In this document: one piece after another, positions 1-11,089 of the stretch | Numbering within the stretch: position 1 is the stretch's first letter | Layout: each line of letters starts with the position of its first letter | Program-made: the position numbers and the translations under genes | The notes under the pieces: model-generated | What the model was told of the DNA's origin: nothing | Seen by the model: the letters and a program-made list of their open reading frames with translations, nothing else | Database searches by the model: none | Source of the DNA: an uncultured Luteitalea sp. | GTDB taxonomy: Bacteria; Acidobacteriota; Vicinamibacteria; Vicinamibacterales; Vicinamibacteraceae | Reading direction: 5' to 3' | Assembly (NCBI GenBank): GCA_934541105.1 | Contig: CAKTDA010000008.1 | Span: 62,001 to 126,000 of the forward strand | Length of the DNA stretch: 64,000 bases

Positions 1-389
1 AACTTCACGTCGATGCCGAGGCGTGGCAGCGTGACCTTGAACTGGTTGTACGTGCCGCCGTAGAGGTAGCTGGTGGAGACGATGTTGTCGCCGGCCTGCG
101 CAATCGTCGAGATGGCCAGGAACTGCGCGGCCTGGCCGCTGCTCGTCGCGAGCGCCATCACGCCGCCCTCGAGCGCCGCGATGCGCTGCTCGAAGACGTC
201 GGTGGTCGGGTTCATGATGCGCGTGTAGATGTTCCCGAACTCCTGGAGCGCGAAGAGGCGGGCGCCGTGGTCGGAGTCGTTGAACGTGTACGACGTCGTC
301 TGGTAGATGGGCACGGCGCGCGCGTTCGTACCTGGCGCGGGTTGCTGTCCGGCGTGCACCTGCAACGTCTCGAAACGGTACTGGCTCAT
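1..389 (-). CDS. metY: O-acetylhomoserine sulfhydrylase/aminocarboxypropyltransferase, N-terminal part
   Basis: Only the first ~129 residues are in the window; the gene runs off the left edge. The protein starts MSQYRFETLQVHAG and has the Cys/Met-metabolism PLP-enzyme layout: YTRIMNPT at about residues 55-62, whose Arg binds cofactor phosphate in this family, and ATSSGQAAQ at 81-89, the glycine/serine loop over PLP. The phrase PIYQTTSYTF with an NDSDH insertion is typical of the MetY/Cys3-like sulfhydrylase branch, which makes homocysteine from O-acetylhomoserine and sulfide in the cytoplasm. The PLP lysine lies outside the window. The ATG at 387-389 is the only start that keeps the conserved N-terminus. 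The gene is divergent from the glycosidase at 720. Confidence 0.88.
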   Translation of the reverse strand, partial: MSQYRFETLQVHAGQQPAPGTNARAVPIYQTTSYTFNDSDHGARLFALQEFGNIYTRIMNPTTDVFEQRIAALEGGVMALATSSGQAAQFLAISTIAQAGDNIVSTSYLYGGTYNQFKVTLPRLGIDVK

Positions 390-719
390 GGCTTGTCGAT
401 CCTCGGCGCGAGTGGCGCAGTATGGCCGTCCGACAGGCGAGGCCCCGATCGGTGCGGCCGGGCGGGTCGGAGCGAAGCGGCAGGCGACGCCTACCGGCGC
501 GACACTCCGGTCCCCTGTGGCATGTGGCAACAGGGACGCAGGAACCGGATCGCGGGTCGCATGACATCAAGTATCCGAAGCGGTGTCGCTCCGGGCAACC
601 TCACCGCCTGTCATAGCCCGACCGCAGCCGGCCCCGTCCCCTCACTTCACAACGCTGCCGGCCTCCCCGGCGCACGCCGCCGGCACGCGCCCGTGTTTCT
701 GGCGTATGGTACGCCGCGG
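390..719. other. Divergent intergenic region with two structured elements
   Basis: This 330-bp spacer separates metY (-) from the glycosidase (+). Two inverted-repeat structures are visible. At 507-548, CCGGT pairs with ACCGG around an inner CCCTGT/ACAGGG stem. At 553-620 there are three nested stems: CGGG 553-556 with CCCG 617-620, ATGACA 561-566 with TGTCAT 609-614, and GCGGTG 580-585 with CACCGC 602-607. The inner loop of the second contains GGCAACC on the + strand. Because metY reads leftward, both could be part of its 5' leader. I could not match either to a known riboswitch class, and no clear sigma-70 hexamers stand out. Confidence 0.4.
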
Positions 720-3371
<2,652 letters not shown>

Positions 3372-3866
3372 GCGTTCGCTCGGGTGCCGCCATGCGCCCT
3401 GGGGTTCACGCACGCGGGAGCGCGGAGGATGCGGAGGATGCGGAGGATGCGGACGCGGAGGGACGCGTGCGCACGCCGGCCAGGCGGTGGCGTGCGACGT
3501 CGAATGTCCTGCGACGAGGGGGTTGGGACAGAGAACCCCGGGGCCGTGACGAGGAGCGAAACGCTCGGTCACAGCCGGTCGTAATTCACATGCGTCGGCG
3601 GTTCCCGGGCTGGTTACGGGAGCACGCGCCGACACGTGAGCCGCGGGGGCACGCCGAAGTCGAGGCAGCCGAGGGTGCGAGGAGACGGTATTTCCTCAGG
3701 GGTTGGGGTTGACCGACAGCACTCTTCGCGCCATCGACCTGCCTCTATTCGGGTGCTCCCGCGGTTGACGTCCTTGTACCACATCCTTGCTCCAGCAAAC
3801 AACGCAAGTCGTCATCGGGCCGCCCGGTCGTGCCGGGGTCGGACCGATGTGGTGTAGGGTTGACGC
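3372..3866. other. 495-bp intergenic region without a supported gene
   Basis: No convincing CDS is present; the short ORFs here lack RBSs and family features. Two structures can be seen. One is a tandem nonamer GGAGGATGC repeated three times at 3424-3450. The other is a hairpin at 3542-3576 in which GGCCGTGAC pairs with GTCACAGCC with one mismatch, capped by GAGCG-AAA-CGCTC. The hairpin lacks a following T-run, so it is not an obvious terminator of the glycosidase gene. The promoter of the downstream nucleotidyltransferase operon must lie here but I could not place it. Confidence 0.45.
3424..3450. repeat. Tandem nonamer GGAGGATGC x3
   Basis: Three exact copies of the 9-bp unit GGAGGATGC follow one another, then degrade into GGACGCGGAGGG. 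The period (9) differs from the 7-bp arrays found elsewhere in the window. Confidence 0.8.
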
Positions 3867-4775
3867 GTGTCAGCAACACTTCTCCTTCTCGCTGCCGGCA
3901 TGGGCAGCCGTTACGGCGGACTCAAGCAGCTCGATCCCATGGGCCCTCACGGCGAAACCGTGATGGACTACGCGATTTTCGACGCCATCCGTGCCGGGTT
4001 CACGCGCGTGGTGTTCGTCATCCGACGCGATTTCGAGGAACCCTTCAAGCAGCAGGTCCTCTCGCGGTACGAAGGTCGCGTCGACGCGACCTACTGCTTC
4101 CAGGACATGGACGCGCTCCCGGCCGGGTTCACTCGTCCGGAAGGCCGCACCAAGCCCTGGGGCACCACGCACGCCATCCTCGCGGCGCGTGACGTCATCA
4201 CCGAGCCGTTTGCGGCAATCAACGCCGACGATTTCTACGGCCAGCACTCCTATCAGGTGCTGCACGACTTCCTCGCAGACCCCGCGCGCCAGCAGGACCC
4301 GCACACATACGCGATGGTCGGCTTCACGCTGCGACACACGCTGTCGCCGCACGGCACCGTCGCCCGGGGCGTGTGCGTGACCGACGCGCAGGGACACCTG
4401 CGGTCGATCCGCGAACTGACAAGGATCGGGCCGGTCGGCGATCACGTGGAGAACCTCGCGAGCGACCCGCCCGAGCACTTCACCGGCGACGAGCCGGTCT
4501 CGATGAACATGTGGGGCTTCACGCCCGCGCTGTTCCCCCAGATCGCCGGCGTGTTCGAGGAGTTCCTCGCGGCGCACGGCCAGGACCTCAAGTCGGAGTC
4601 CTACATCCCCGCAACCGTGGACGTCCTGATCAACAGGGGCGAGTGCGTCGTGAACGTCCTGCCGACGACGAGCCACTGGTTCGGCGTGACGTACCGCGAG
4701 GACAAGCCGACGGTCGTGCAGGCCATGGCCGATCTCGCCGCGAGCGGCGCCTACCCCGCCCCGCTGTTCGGCTGA
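3867..4775 (+). CDS. Sugar-phosphate nucleotidyltransferase family protein
   Basis: A 302-residue NTP_transferase-like protein. The nucleotide-binding signature LLLAAGMGSRYGGLKQL sits at residues 6-22 and INADDFYG near residue 118 supplies the metal-binding Asp pair. It starts at GTG 3867, directly before the signature strand, so no longer start is needed. The stop is 4 bp before the next gene, an NahK-like sugar kinase, so the two are almost certainly co-transcribed. I infer that the kinase makes a hexose 1-phosphate and this enzyme activates it to an NDP-sugar, as in bacterial hexosamine or galacto-N-biose salvage. The sugar and nucleotide specificity are unknown. Cytoplasmic. Confidence 0.8.
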   Translation: MSATLLLLAAGMGSRYGGLKQLDPMGPHGETVMDYAIFDAIRAGFTRVVFVIRRDFEEPFKQQVLSRYEGRVDATYCFQDMDALPAGFTRPEGRTKPWGTTHAILAARDVITEPFAAINADDFYGQHSYQVLHDFLADPARQQDPHTYAMVGFTLRHTLSPHGTVARGVCVTDAQGHLRSIRELTRIGPVGDHVENLASDPPEHFTGDEPVSMNMWGFTPALFPQIAGVFEEFLAAHGQDLKSESYIPATVDVLINRGECVVNVLPTTSHWFGVTYREDKPTVVQAMADLAASGAYPAPLFG

Positions 4776-4779
4776 CCGG

Positions 4780-5895
4780 ATGTCGTCGGGCGCCCCCGCA
4801 CGCGACCTGCGCGCCGTCGGCGCCCGGTTCCACATCCACGGCACGCTGCGCGAGGCCTCGCCCTACGGCAGCGGCCACATCAACGAGACGTACGCGGTCA
4901 CCTGCGATCAGGCCGGCCGCGACGTCCGGTACGTCCTCCAGCGCATCAACGGCCACGTCTTTGCCCATCCCGAGCGGCTCATGGAGAACGTCGCGCGCGT
5001 GCTCACGCACAGCGCCGCACGCCTTGCCGGCGTCGCCGACGCATCGCGGCGTACGCTGACGCTGGTGCCCGCGCGTGACGGGCGGCCATTCGTGGTGGAC
5101 GACGAGGGCGCCGTGTGGCGCGCCTACCTCTTCATCGAGCGCGCCCGCACCTACGACATCGTCGAGACGACCGGGCAGGCCGAGGGCGCTGCGCGCGCGT
5201 TCGGCCGCTTCCAGGCGCTGCTCGCCGACCTGCCGGGCGACCGGCTGCACGACACGATTCCCGGCTTCCACCACACGCGACGGCGATTCGATGCGTTTGC
5301 CGCAACGGTGGCCGCCGACCCGTGCAACCGCGCGGCGGACGCGCGCGCCGAGATCGCGCTCGCGTTCGCACGCGAGGCGGACGTCGATCGCCTGCTCGAC
5401 GCAGCCGCGGCCGGCACGCTGCCCGAGCGCGTGACGCACAACGACACGAAGCTGAACAACGTGCTGTTCGACGAGACCACCGACGAGGCGCTGTGCGTCG
5501 TCGATCTCGACACCGCCATGCCGGGGCTCGCCGCGTACGACTTCGGCGACATGGTGCGGACGGCGACAAATGCGGCGGCCGAGGACGAGCCCGACCCGTC
5601 GCGCGTGCACTCGCGGCCCGAGATGTTCGACGCGATAGCTCGCGGTTACTTGTCAACGGCAGGCGCGTTCCTCACCCCCGCCGAGATCGACACGCTCGCC
5701 TTCGGCGGCCAGCTGATCGCCCTCGAACAGGCCATCCGCTTCCTCGGCGACTACCTCCAGGGCGATACGTACTATCGCGTCAGCCACGCCTCACACAACC
5801 TGCAGCGCGCCCGCGCCCAGTTCGCACTCGTGCAGTCGATCGAACGCCAGCTCGACGCGTACGCCCGCGTCGTCCGCCGCTACGCCGCAGGGTGA
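4780..5895 (+). CDS. Phosphotransferase-family sugar kinase, NahK-like
   Basis: A 371-residue aminoglycoside-phosphotransferase-fold kinase. The N-terminal PYGSGHINETY (about residues 28-38) is the nucleotide-loop phrase of N-acetylhexosamine 1-kinase (NahK) relatives. THNDTKLNNVLFD near 220 is the Brenner catalytic loop with the Asp base, and VVDLDTAMPG near 241 gives the DxD metal site, followed by DFGDMVR. It starts at ATG 4780, 4 bp after the nucleotidyltransferase stop. The probable reaction is anomeric phosphorylation of an N-acetylhexosamine or hexose by ATP in the cytoplasm; the substrate is inferred from the fold and neighbour only. A choline/homoserine-kinase-like role is the main alternative. 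Confidence 0.78.
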   Translation: MSSGAPARDLRAVGARFHIHGTLREASPYGSGHINETYAVTCDQAGRDVRYVLQRINGHVFAHPERLMENVARVLTHSAARLAGVADASRRTLTLVPARDGRPFVVDDEGAVWRAYLFIERARTYDIVETTGQAEGAARAFGRFQALLADLPGDRLHDTIPGFHHTRRRFDAFAATVAADPCNRAADARAEIALAFAREADVDRLLDAAAAGTLPERVTHNDTKLNNVLFDETTDEALCVVDLDTAMPGLAAYDFGDMVRTATNAAAEDEPDPSRVHSRPEMFDAIARGYLSTAGAFLTPAEIDTLAFGGQLIALEQAIRFLGDYLQGDTYYRVSHASHNLQRARAQFALVQSIERQLDAYARVVRRYAAG

Positions 5896-5908
5896 CTCCC
5901 ACGCCTCC

Positions 5909-5985
5909 CTTCGGACTTCCGACTTCCCTTCGAACTTCCGACTTCCGACTTTCCTTCAGACTTCGAACTTCCGACTTCCGACTTC
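5909..5985. repeat. Heptamer tandem array, CTTCCGA family
   Basis: The intergenic strip between two convergent genes is made of 7-bp units: CTTCGGA, CTTCCGA, CTTCCCT, then CTTCCGA twice, a slip, CTTCGAA, CTTCCGA twice and CTTCCTA. It ends exactly at the stop codon (5986-5988) of the PmoA-family gene. The same family recurs at 28790-28860. Confidence 0.85.
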
Positions 5986-7209
5986 CTATTCGATCCTGAC
6001 CACCCCGGGAAGAGCGTACGCCTGCCAGATCGCATCGAGGAGGGCCGCGTCGGGCGGACCGTCGGTGGCGACGATGCGGTAGCGCATGACGAAGGGGTCG
6101 CGCGGACGCACCTGGAGGGGGCCGGCCTGGAGGGGGGCGAAGGCAAGGAACGGCTCGGTGGGATGGATGCGGACGGGCTGCGGGGAGCGGACGTTGTCGG
6201 GGTGCGACAGCACCGCGAGGCCGGCGCGCGTGCCGTCGACGAGGCCGCCCATGTGGACCCACGTCACGCGCGTGCCGTGCCCTGATAACCGGGTGCGGCC
6301 CGTGGACGTGAGGAACGCCGTCCGTTCGGGGCCGAGCCACTCGTCCCGCCCGCGCAGGCCGATGCCGCCGTACCGGTAGGCCTGCAGATCGAGCGGCGTC
6401 GCCCCCACGCGCTCCTGCGTGATGGTGATGTCGAAGACGTGTGCCGGCCGCGGCGCGGCAGGCCACGCATACGCGACGACCCTCCAGTCCTCGAGCAGCA
6501 CCGTCGTCGGCGTCGGCGCGGTGAGATCGACGTAGCGATGTCGGGCGAGGAAGCCCGCGGCAAGCGGGCCCGACCAGGTGCGAGCCAGCCGCTCGAACTC
6601 GACCCGGCCGGTCCGCTCGCCCATGTTCCAGAAGTCGGGCGCCCGGCCATCGACGCGCGCACTCGCCCACGCCGTCCAGATGCCGTGATGGTGCTTGTGG
6701 TCGAGCGGGTAGTCGCCCGTCACGCGCCGGCCGCCGGGCGTGACGACGGGATGGATGTAGCCGCCGCGCCGATACACGTCCTCGACGCCCGAGGGCAGCG
6801 CGCCGGCCTCGCCGACATAGCTGAACGCCCGGCGCCCGTCGATCTCGACGCGCACGTGCGTGTCCTGGCGCACGGCCACGGCGCGATCGGCAAGTTCGCC
6901 CATCACCGCCGGCTCGATGCGGTAGCGCTGCGCGCGTTCCGCGGGAATGGACGGCACGAGCGCCCAGGCTTCCCGGTCGGGCCCGATCTGGAGGGGGACC
7001 ACGGCGCCGGTCGTCTCGTGACGCAACTGGAGGTCTGCCCCGCGGACCGTGGGAGGCAGCTGCACCTCGACGAGGGCGTTGGTCCGGGACGTCTCGCCGG
7101 CGGCGATCACGAGTCGCGGCAGGCTCGACGTCGGTGTCGTGGGCTGCGCCGCGAGTACCGCACCTGCGCACACCGCCAGCAGGACGAGCGGAGGTCCGGA
7201 GTTCACCAT
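5986..7209 (-). CDS. Exported PmoA-family (DUF6807) protein
   Basis: A 407-residue protein with a Sec-type signal peptide (MVNSGPPLVLLAVCAGAVLA, cleavage around residue 20) and the DUF6807/'methane oxygenase PmoA' domain: YPLDHKHHHGIWTAW near residue 170 and a beta-rich C-terminal half with RYGGIGLRG. The name PmoA is a family label only; there is no membrane segment and no relation to methane oxidation. In sequenced genomes the family sits among Gfo/Idh oxidoreductases and sugar genes, as the second copy here at 36634 does, suggesting a periplasmic carbohydrate-related role. Start ATG at 7209 was chosen because the signal peptide begins there; longer in-frame starts add an unlikely N-terminus. 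Confidence 0.8.
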   Translation of the reverse strand: MVNSGPPLVLLAVCAGAVLAAQPTTPTSSLPRLVIAAGETSRTNALVEVQLPPTVRGADLQLRHETTGAVVPLQIGPDREAWALVPSIPAERAQRYRIEPAVMGELADRAVAVRQDTHVRVEIDGRRAFSYVGEAGALPSGVEDVYRRGGYIHPVVTPGGRRVTGDYPLDHKHHHGIWTAWASARVDGRAPDFWNMGERTGRVEFERLARTWSGPLAAGFLARHRYVDLTAPTPTTVLLEDWRVVAYAWPAAPRPAHVFDITITQERVGATPLDLQAYRYGGIGLRGRDEWLGPERTAFLTSTGRTRLSGHGTRVTWVHMGGLVDGTRAGLAVLSHPDNVRSPQPVRIHPTEPFLAFAPLQAGPLQVRPRDPFVMRYRIVATDGPPDAALLDAIWQAYALPGVVRIE

Positions 7210-7406
7210 GGCGGCCCATGATAGGCGTGTCGGCGGCGCTTCGGTATTCTGGAGCGCGGAACGGCATAAATCCATTGAATTGGATCGTCAATGCCGACCA
7301 CCGCATACCGGGTTCGCGCCGGCGTTGTTACCCAACCCGTTGCATCCACGACACTTCTGTTACGAAACACGTAGTGCGTTCCAGGTAGGACTCAGGTGGC
7401 TCGGAC

Positions 7407-7464
7407 GTTGCACGACAACGCCGTGCTGTCGGAAACCCACACCCCTGCCTGTTCGGAGGTGTGA
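7407..7464 (+). promoter_or_regulatory. Conserved leader and RBS of TonB-receptor gene 1
   Basis: The block GTTGCAC (7407-7413), GTGCTGTC (7423-7430) and CGGAGGTGTGA just before the GTG start recurs in the same order before the paralogs at 11090 and 14754. Conservation of the untranslated leader as well as the RBS suggests common transcriptional or translational control, or recent duplication of the whole unit. Confidence 0.6.
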
Positions 7465-10400
7465 GTGAAGTCTGTACGAACCCTTCTGACCGGTGTGCTG
7501 GCGTTCGCGCTGGCAGCACTGGTCGTGCTGTGTCCGGCTCCTGCCGTGGCGCAGGCACTGTACGGCACCGTGGCCGGGACAGTGGTGGACGATTCGGGCG
7601 CTGCCATTCCGGGCGCCACGGTCACGGTGACAAACCAGGGCACGGGGCTCGAGGTGATGGCCGTCACCGACGAGGTGGGGGCGTATGCCTTCCGCAACCT
7701 CCAGCCTGGTACCTACACGCTCAAGGCCTCGCTGCAGGGGTTCAAGGAGTACGTGCAGACGGGCATCCCTGTGGCCCAGAGCGACATCGTCCGCGTGAAC
7801 GCGCGGCTCGAGGTGGGCGCGCTGACCGAGTCGGTCACGGTGACCACCGAGGCGGCGCTGCTCAAGACCGACAAGGCGGACGTCAGCGTCAACCTGAAGC
7901 CGGCCGAGGTCGTCAACCTCCCGCTCAACCAGTACCGGAACTATCAGGCACTGATGAACCTGGTGCCCGGTGCGACGCCGACGGCGACCCAGAACGACCA
8001 GACCGACACGCCGGGCCGCGCGCTGCGGACCAACGTGAACGGCACCAACGCCAACAACAACGTCACGCGCGTGGACGGCGCGGCCTCGATCAACGTGTGG
8101 CTGCCGCACCACGCCGGCTACATCGCGCCGGCCGAGACCGTCGAGACCGTCAACATCTCGACCAACAGCTTTGACGCCTCACAGGGCATGACGGGCGGCG
8201 CGGCCGTCTCGGTCGTGACCAAGTCGGGCACCAACGAGCTGCGCGGGTCGGCGTTCTACTTCCGCAACCAGGACGAGCTCAACGCCCGCCAGAACTTCTT
8301 CTCGGCCGCCGACAACCCCAACGGCAGCCTCGACATCATGGGCGGCACGATTGGCGGCCCGATTCGCCGCAACCGCCTGTTCTTCTTCGGCGGCTACGAG
8401 CGGAACCTCGAGAAGAACAGCAGCATCGTGACGCTGACGGTGCCGACGGCCGCCATGCGCCAGGGCGACTTCAGCGAAGTGGCGGCGGCCGTGCCGGCCT
8501 TCCGCCTCTACGACCCGACGACGGGCGATCAGGCGACGGGTGCCGGGCGTGCGCTGTACGCCAACAACACCATCCCGGCCAACCAGATCAGCGCGATCTC
8601 GCAGGCGATCCAGAACTACTACCCGCTGCCCAACGTGCCGGGCACCAACGGCGGCATCCAGAACAACTACGAAGTCGCGCGCTTCCCCGTGGCCGATCGC
8701 CACAATTACGACGCGAAGGTCAACTGGAACCGCACCTCGGCCAACCAGATCTGGGGCAAGTTCTCGATGATGGACGCCCAGGTCGACTCGCTGTTCTTCC
8801 TGCCGTTCAACGACGAGCCGGGCGGCGGCGACACGAACACGAAGATCTACTCGTTCGGCCAGACCTACACGCTCACGCCCACCCTCATCTGGGACGCCAC
8901 GTTCGGAGCCAACCGCATGGAGCAGAGCGTGCTCGGCGGCGACTACGGCACCAACTACGGCCTCGACTTCGGCATCCCCGGCACCAACAGTGCCAACGTT
9001 GCCGGTCCCGGGTCGGCGGATCCCTCGCGCTACTCGGGCTTCCCGCGCTTCAACACGGGCCTCGAGGCACTCGGCAACGGCAGCACCTGGACGCCGGTCT
9101 GGCGTGAGGAGGCCAGCTACACCTTCTCGACGAACGTCACGAAGGTGGCGGGCCGCCACGAGCTCCGCGCCGGCTTCGACTTCGTCCGCCTCGGCCTCAA
9201 CCACTGGCAGCCCGAAGACGCCAACCCGCGTGGCAACTTCGACTTCAGCGGCAACCTGACGGGCACGCCCGGCTACGCCTCCAACGGCTGGAACAACTAC
9301 GCGGCGTTCCTGCTCGGTCGCGTGAGCGGCTTCAACAAGAGCGTCCAGTACATGGAGATGTCGGCCCGCGAGAACCAGTACGGGCTCTACATCAACGACC
9401 GCTGGCAGGTGAGCGACAAGCTGACGCTCAACTACGGCCTCCGGTACGAGTACTACCCGCTGATGCAGCGTGAGTCGGCCGGCCTCGAGCAGCTGAACCT
9501 CGACACGTTCGTCGTGTCGCTCGGCGGCATCGGCGGCAACTCGATGGACCAGGGCATCAAGGTCTCCAAGGGCCTGTTCGCCCCCCGCGTCGGCGCGGCC
9601 TACCGCATCAACGACGACACGGTGCTGCGCGCCGGCTTCGGCCGCACGTTCAACCCGCTGCCGTGGTCGCGTCCGCTGCGCGGCTGGTACCCCTACACCA
9701 TCGCCTACAGCAACTCGAGCAACGTGCCCTACGTGCCGTTCACGACGCTCTCGAACGGCATCCCCGGACCCGCCGTGCCCGACGTCGACTCCGGTGCCGT
9801 GCCGCTGCCGCGTGGCGTGAACATGCGCTTTGCCGAGGCCGACAACGTCGAGCGCGGCACGATCGACTCGTGGAACGTGTTCGTCGAGCGGCGCCTGCCC
9901 GCCGACCTCGCGCTCGGCGTGGGCTACGTCGGCACGGCCACCAACAACGGCTACGCCGACCGCAACCTGAACTGGGCCGAGAGCGGCGGCAACGCCAACC
10001 GCCAGTACTTTGCCGAGGCCGGCACGGCCAACATCCTGTCGTGGGGGGCCCGCACCAAGGCGCGGTACCACTCGCTGCAGATGTCGCTGAACCGCCCGTT
10101 CAAGAACGGCCTGCTCCTCAAGGGCGCCTACACGTGGTCCAAGGCCCTGAACGAGACCGACGATGACGGCTGGGCCACGCTGCTGTGGAACCAGGACTCG
10201 CAGCTGGACCGCAACTACGCGCGCGCCGGCTACGACCGTCCGCACATGCTCCAGATGGGCTTCGTGTACGAACTGCCGTTCGCCCGCGAGTCGTCGGGCG
10301 TCCTCGCCCAGATCGTCAAGAACTGGCAGATCAACGGCATCGGTTCGTGGGTGTCGGGCACGCCGTTCACGATTGGCGGCGACAACGCGGCGCTCAACCA

Positions 10401-10758
10401 GGCGGCCGGCCAGCAGACGATCAACGTCTCGGGCGAGCTGTCGGGTGGCTTCGGCGAAGCTGGTCCGAACGAGCGCTGGTACGACCCGTCTCAGTTCAGC
10501 CAGCCGGGCAACGCCTGGGGCAACTCGGGCCGCAACGCGTTCCGCGGGCCGTCGAACTGGAACGTGGACTTCTCGCTGTTCCGCGGTATTCCGATCGGCA
10601 CCCGCCGCCTGGAGTTCCGCGCCGAGGCCAGCAACGTGTTCAACCACACCCAGTGGGCGAACCCGGTCACCGGCTTCACGGACCCGAACTTCATGCTGAT
10701 CCGGTCGCTCGCGCGCAACCCGCGCCGCGTCCAGCTCGGCGTGCGCTTCGCGTTCTGA
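7465..10758 (+). CDS. TonB-dependent receptor, Oar-like, with carboxypeptidase-regulatory domain (paralog 1)
   Basis: A 1097-residue outer-membrane protein. Signal peptide to about residue 29 (PAPAVAQA), then a CarboxypepD_reg-like domain (about 31-115: GTVVDDSGAAIPGATVTVTN). A plug region follows with PLNQYRNYQALMNLVPGATP and FDASQGMTGGAAVSVVTKSG. The long beta-barrel ends in RVQLGVRFAF with the C-terminal Phe used for barrel insertion. It starts at GTG 7465, with GGAGG 6 bp upstream. Two close paralogs follow in tandem, each with its own terminator, so the genes need not be one transcript. The ligand is unknown; the neighbourhood suggests oligosaccharide or glycoside import. This paralog lacks the two-cysteine loop (CVGGNPC) present in paralogs 2 and 3. 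Confidence 0.93.
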   Translation: MKSVRTLLTGVLAFALAALVVLCPAPAVAQALYGTVAGTVVDDSGAAIPGATVTVTNQGTGLEVMAVTDEVGAYAFRNLQPGTYTLKASLQGFKEYVQTGIPVAQSDIVRVNARLEVGALTESVTVTTEAALLKTDKADVSVNLKPAEVVNLPLNQYRNYQALMNLVPGATPTATQNDQTDTPGRALRTNVNGTNANNNVTRVDGAASINVWLPHHAGYIAPAETVETVNISTNSFDASQGMTGGAAVSVVTKSGTNELRGSAFYFRNQDELNARQNFFSAADNPNGSLDIMGGTIGGPIRRNRLFFFGGYERNLEKNSSIVTLTVPTAAMRQGDFSEVAAAVPAFRLYDPTTGDQATGAGRALYANNTIPANQISAISQAIQNYYPLPNVPGTNGGIQNNYEVARFPVADRHNYDAKVNWNRTSANQIWGKFSMMDAQVDSLFFLPFNDEPGGGDTNTKIYSFGQTYTLTPTLIWDATFGANRMEQSVLGGDYGTNYGLDFGIPGTNSANVAGPGSADPSRYSGFPRFNTGLEALGNGSTWTPVWREEASYTFSTNVTKVAGRHELRAGFDFVRLGLNHWQPEDANPRGNFDFSGNLTGTPGYASNGWNNYAAFLLGRVSGFNKSVQYMEMSARENQYGLYINDRWQVSDKLTLNYGLRYEYYPLMQRESAGLEQLNLDTFVVSLGGIGGNSMDQGIKVSKGLFAPRVGAAYRINDDTVLRAGFGRTFNPLPWSRPLRGWYPYTIAYSNSSNVPYVPFTTLSNGIPGPAVPDVDSGAVPLPRGVNMRFAEADNVERGTIDSWNVFVERRLPADLALGVGYVGTATNNGYADRNLNWAESGGNANRQYFAEAGTANILSWGARTKARYHSLQMSLNRPFKNGLLLKGAYTWSKALNETDDDGWATLLWNQDSQLDRNYARAGYDRPHMLQMGFVYELPFARESSGVLAQIVKNWQINGIGSWVSGTPFTIGGDNAALNQAAGQQTINVSGELSGGFGEAGPNERWYDPSQFSQPGNAWGNSGRNAFRGPSNWNVDFSLFRGIPIGTRRLEFRAEASNVFNHTQWANPVTGFTDPNFMLIRSLARNPRRVQLGVRFAF

Positions 10759-10765
10759 GGACCCT

Positions 10766-10793
10766 CGCCCGGGCTGCGACAGCAGCCCGGGCG
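10766..10793 (+). terminator. Hairpin terminator after TonB receptor 1
   Basis: A perfect 12-bp stem (CGCCCGGGCTGC 10766-10777 with GCAGCCCGGGCG 10782-10793) closes a GACA loop 7 bp after the stop codon. The following tract is T/C-rich rather than pure T. Confidence 0.75.
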
Positions 10794-11037
10794 TCCTCCG
10801 TCCTTCGCGCCTCTCCAGAATTCGCCCTATTCAGGGACAAATCCGGGCGATCTGCCAGTTCTCCAAATTCCCGAAGATTGGGACTCCAATCTTCTGGAGA
10901 TCCCGTCGAATGTGTGATCGAGGGCTCCCGCCTCATGCGTTCACACTAGTTGACCGACGGCTGCAACCCTACGGTCCTCCAAGGGTTACTCCAGACGGCC
11001 TACCAAGCTCTGCTGACTATCGTCCGGTGGCGCGGAC
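10794..11037. other. Intergenic region with an extended hairpin
   Basis: No gene is seen. The sequence is lower in GC than its surroundings and holds a second hairpin at 10860-10900: a perfect 9-bp stem GAAGATTGG/CCAATCTTC around GACT, extended after a 7-nt bulge by TCTCCA/TGGAGA. It is not followed by a T-run. Its role (cis RNA element or relic) is open. Confidence 0.45.
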
Positions 11038-11089
11038 GTTGCACAACAGTCGAGTGCTGTCTGTTTTCAACCCCCTTTCGGAGGTGTGA
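11038..11089 (+). promoter_or_regulatory. Conserved leader and RBS of TonB-receptor gene 2
   Basis: GTTGCAC (11038-11044), GTGCTGTC (11054-11061) and CGGAGGTGTGA before the GTG start match the leader of the upstream paralog in order and approximate spacing. Confidence 0.6.

Noticed and set aside
553..620. SAM-I riboswitch for metY, suggested by CCGGGCAACC
   Set aside because: The GGCAACC motif reads on the + strand, opposite to metY, and the four-way junction and kink-turn sequences of SAM-I/SAM-IV are not present. Kept only as an unclassified structured element.
3424..3450. Member of the 7-bp array family
   Set aside because: The period is 9 and the unit (GGAGGATGC) does not recur elsewhere in the window.
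3542..3576. Terminator of the glycosidase gene
   Set aside because: The stem is good but it lies about 170 bp downstream of the stop codon and lacks a T-run.
5986..7209. Particulate methane monooxygenase subunit
   Set aside because: The 'PmoA' label belongs to the DUF6807 family; there are no transmembrane helices or PmoA copper-site features.
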